From positions 1 through 5,905 of the forward strand of contig JANXUW010000515.1 of NCBI GenBank assembly GCA_025351985.1: a stretch of DNA of 5,905 nucleotides, given 5' to 3'. Below, piece after piece: positions 5,451-5,905 of this stretch. Source of the stretch: Pseudolysobacter sp. (GTDB lineage Bacteria; Pseudomonadota; Gammaproteobacteria; Xanthomonadales; Rhodanobacteraceae). Each line of letters opens with the position of its first letter. The stretch's first letter is position 1. A model generated the notes under the pieces. It ran no database searches. It was not told the origin of the DNA and saw only the letters and a program-made list of their open reading frames with translations. A program made the translations under genes and the position numbers.

Positions 5451-5905
5451 TTGCCGCCCAGCACAGGTAGCGGCACGGGTACCTGTGTCGTGCTACCGCC
5501 ATTGATTCCGCTCGAAGGCGCATTGGTCGGCATGCTCGACGGCATCTCGACCAGTCGCGAAATTTCTCCCATCTCGCTGGTCGTGATGCGAAACTCGATC
5601 GCGCGCGGCAGATCCTGCATCGCGGTGCTGTCCTGCGCCGGCCAGCTGTCGAGCCAGCGGCCCTTGTTGTCGAGATAGCGCAGCTGCAGCGACTTTACAT
5701 CGGAGCGCAGATCGATCAGTTGCGGCGTGGTGCCGGGCGCGCGATCGAGCACGGCGAATGTGCCACGCTTGATTTTCTTGTCATCGAATTCGTACAGCAC
5801 ACGTTCGAGATTCGAGCGCGCCTCTGCTTGCGGATTAGCGAAACCGAGCCGCGTGAATTCGATATGATCGACCGTGCCGATCAACGCCGGTTTCGGCACC
5901 CCATA
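5447..5905 (-). CDS. gspJ: GspJ, minor pseudopilin (C-terminal part; 5' end beyond window edge)
   Basis: GspJ is a minor pseudopilin that joins GspI and GspK in the tip complex of the T2SS pseudopilus. The frame is open to the right-hand edge (152 codons visible), so the prepilin leader and N-terminal helix lie outside. An apparent GTG at 5899 is internal, not a start. Family features are HIEFTRLGFANPQ, then RSNLERVLYEF, FAVLDRAP, the stretch SLQLRYLDNKGRWLDSWP, LPRAIEF, and a final MGEISRLVEMP. The visible part covers most of the globular beta-rich domain. After the last conserved segment the protein has a tail of roughly 30 residues rich in Pro, Ser, Gly and Thr ending in GGK, which looks flexible. 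The TGA overlaps the gspK ATG by 4 nt. Confidence 0.94.
   Translation of the reverse strand, partial: YGVPKPALIGTVDHIEFTRLGFANPQAEARSNLERVLYEFDDKKIKRGTFAVLDRAPGTTPQLIDLRSDVKSLQLRYLDNKGRWLDSWPAQDSTAMQDLPRAIEFRITTSEMGEISRLVEMPSSMPTNAPSSGINGGSTTQVPVPLPVLGGK

Noticed and set aside
5447..5899. A complete 150-residue gene starting at the GTG at 5899
   Set aside because: The frame stays open to the window edge and the protein aligns in wording with the middle and end of GspJ; the GTG is an internal Val codon.
1..5905. Mobile element, CRISPR, tRNA or defence system
   Set aside because: No direct-repeat arrays, transposase or integrase motifs, or tRNA-like folds were seen, and all strand space is taken by ordinary T2SS and phosphatase/hydrolase genes.

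Overview
This window is a compact, GC-rich (about 60% by eye) stretch of a proteobacterial chromosome in which all eight genes lie on the minus strand, read from the right-hand edge to the left. The protein families, the gene order gspJ-K-L-M-N and the base composition point to a gammaproteobacterium. A Xanthomonadales-type organism (Xanthomonas/Rhodanobacter/Dyella relatives) is the best guess, because GspN-containing type II secretion operons of this order are known there. The species cannot be named from this sequence.

The right two thirds (about 1911-5905) hold the end of a type II secretion system (T2SS) operon. It contains the C-terminal part of the minor pseudopilin GspJ (cut by the window edge), the complete minor pseudopilin GspK, the inner-membrane assembly-platform proteins GspL and GspM, and the accessory inner-membrane protein GspN. 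GspJ and GspK form part of the pseudopilus tip. GspL links the cytoplasmic ATPase GspE to the platform and pairs with GspM. GspN is present only in some T2SS. The J/K and L/M pairs overlap by 4 nt (ATGA). Between gspK and gspL there is a 90-nt gap with a small hairpin and a possible extended -10 element. Between gspM and gspN there is a 52-nt AT-rich gap.

The left third (1-1909) continues on the same strand with three small soluble enzymes of phosphate and nucleotide metabolism: a HisN-like member of the inositol monophosphatase (IMPase) family, the Nudix hydrolase NudE, and a 5'-truncated-in-window view of CysQ (3'(2'),5'-bisphosphate nucleotidase; its C-terminus lies beyond base 1). The HisN-like gene starts with GTG one base after the gspN stop, and nudE and cysQ share an ATGA overlap, so the metabolic genes look physically coupled to the end of the secretion operon. 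A TACAAT box right before nudE may give it and cysQ their own promoter. No gspD or gspC follows gspN here, unlike the xps operon of Xanthomonas, where xpsD follows xpsN.

No tRNA, rRNA, CRISPR array, insertion sequence, phage gene or convincing intrinsic terminator was seen. No new biological system is evident. The points worth a second look are the junction of secretion and nucleotide-salvage genes, an identical 8-base GTTACAAT box before both gspL and nudE, a possible leaderless nudE mRNA, and departures from family motifs in the HisN-like protein and GspK.
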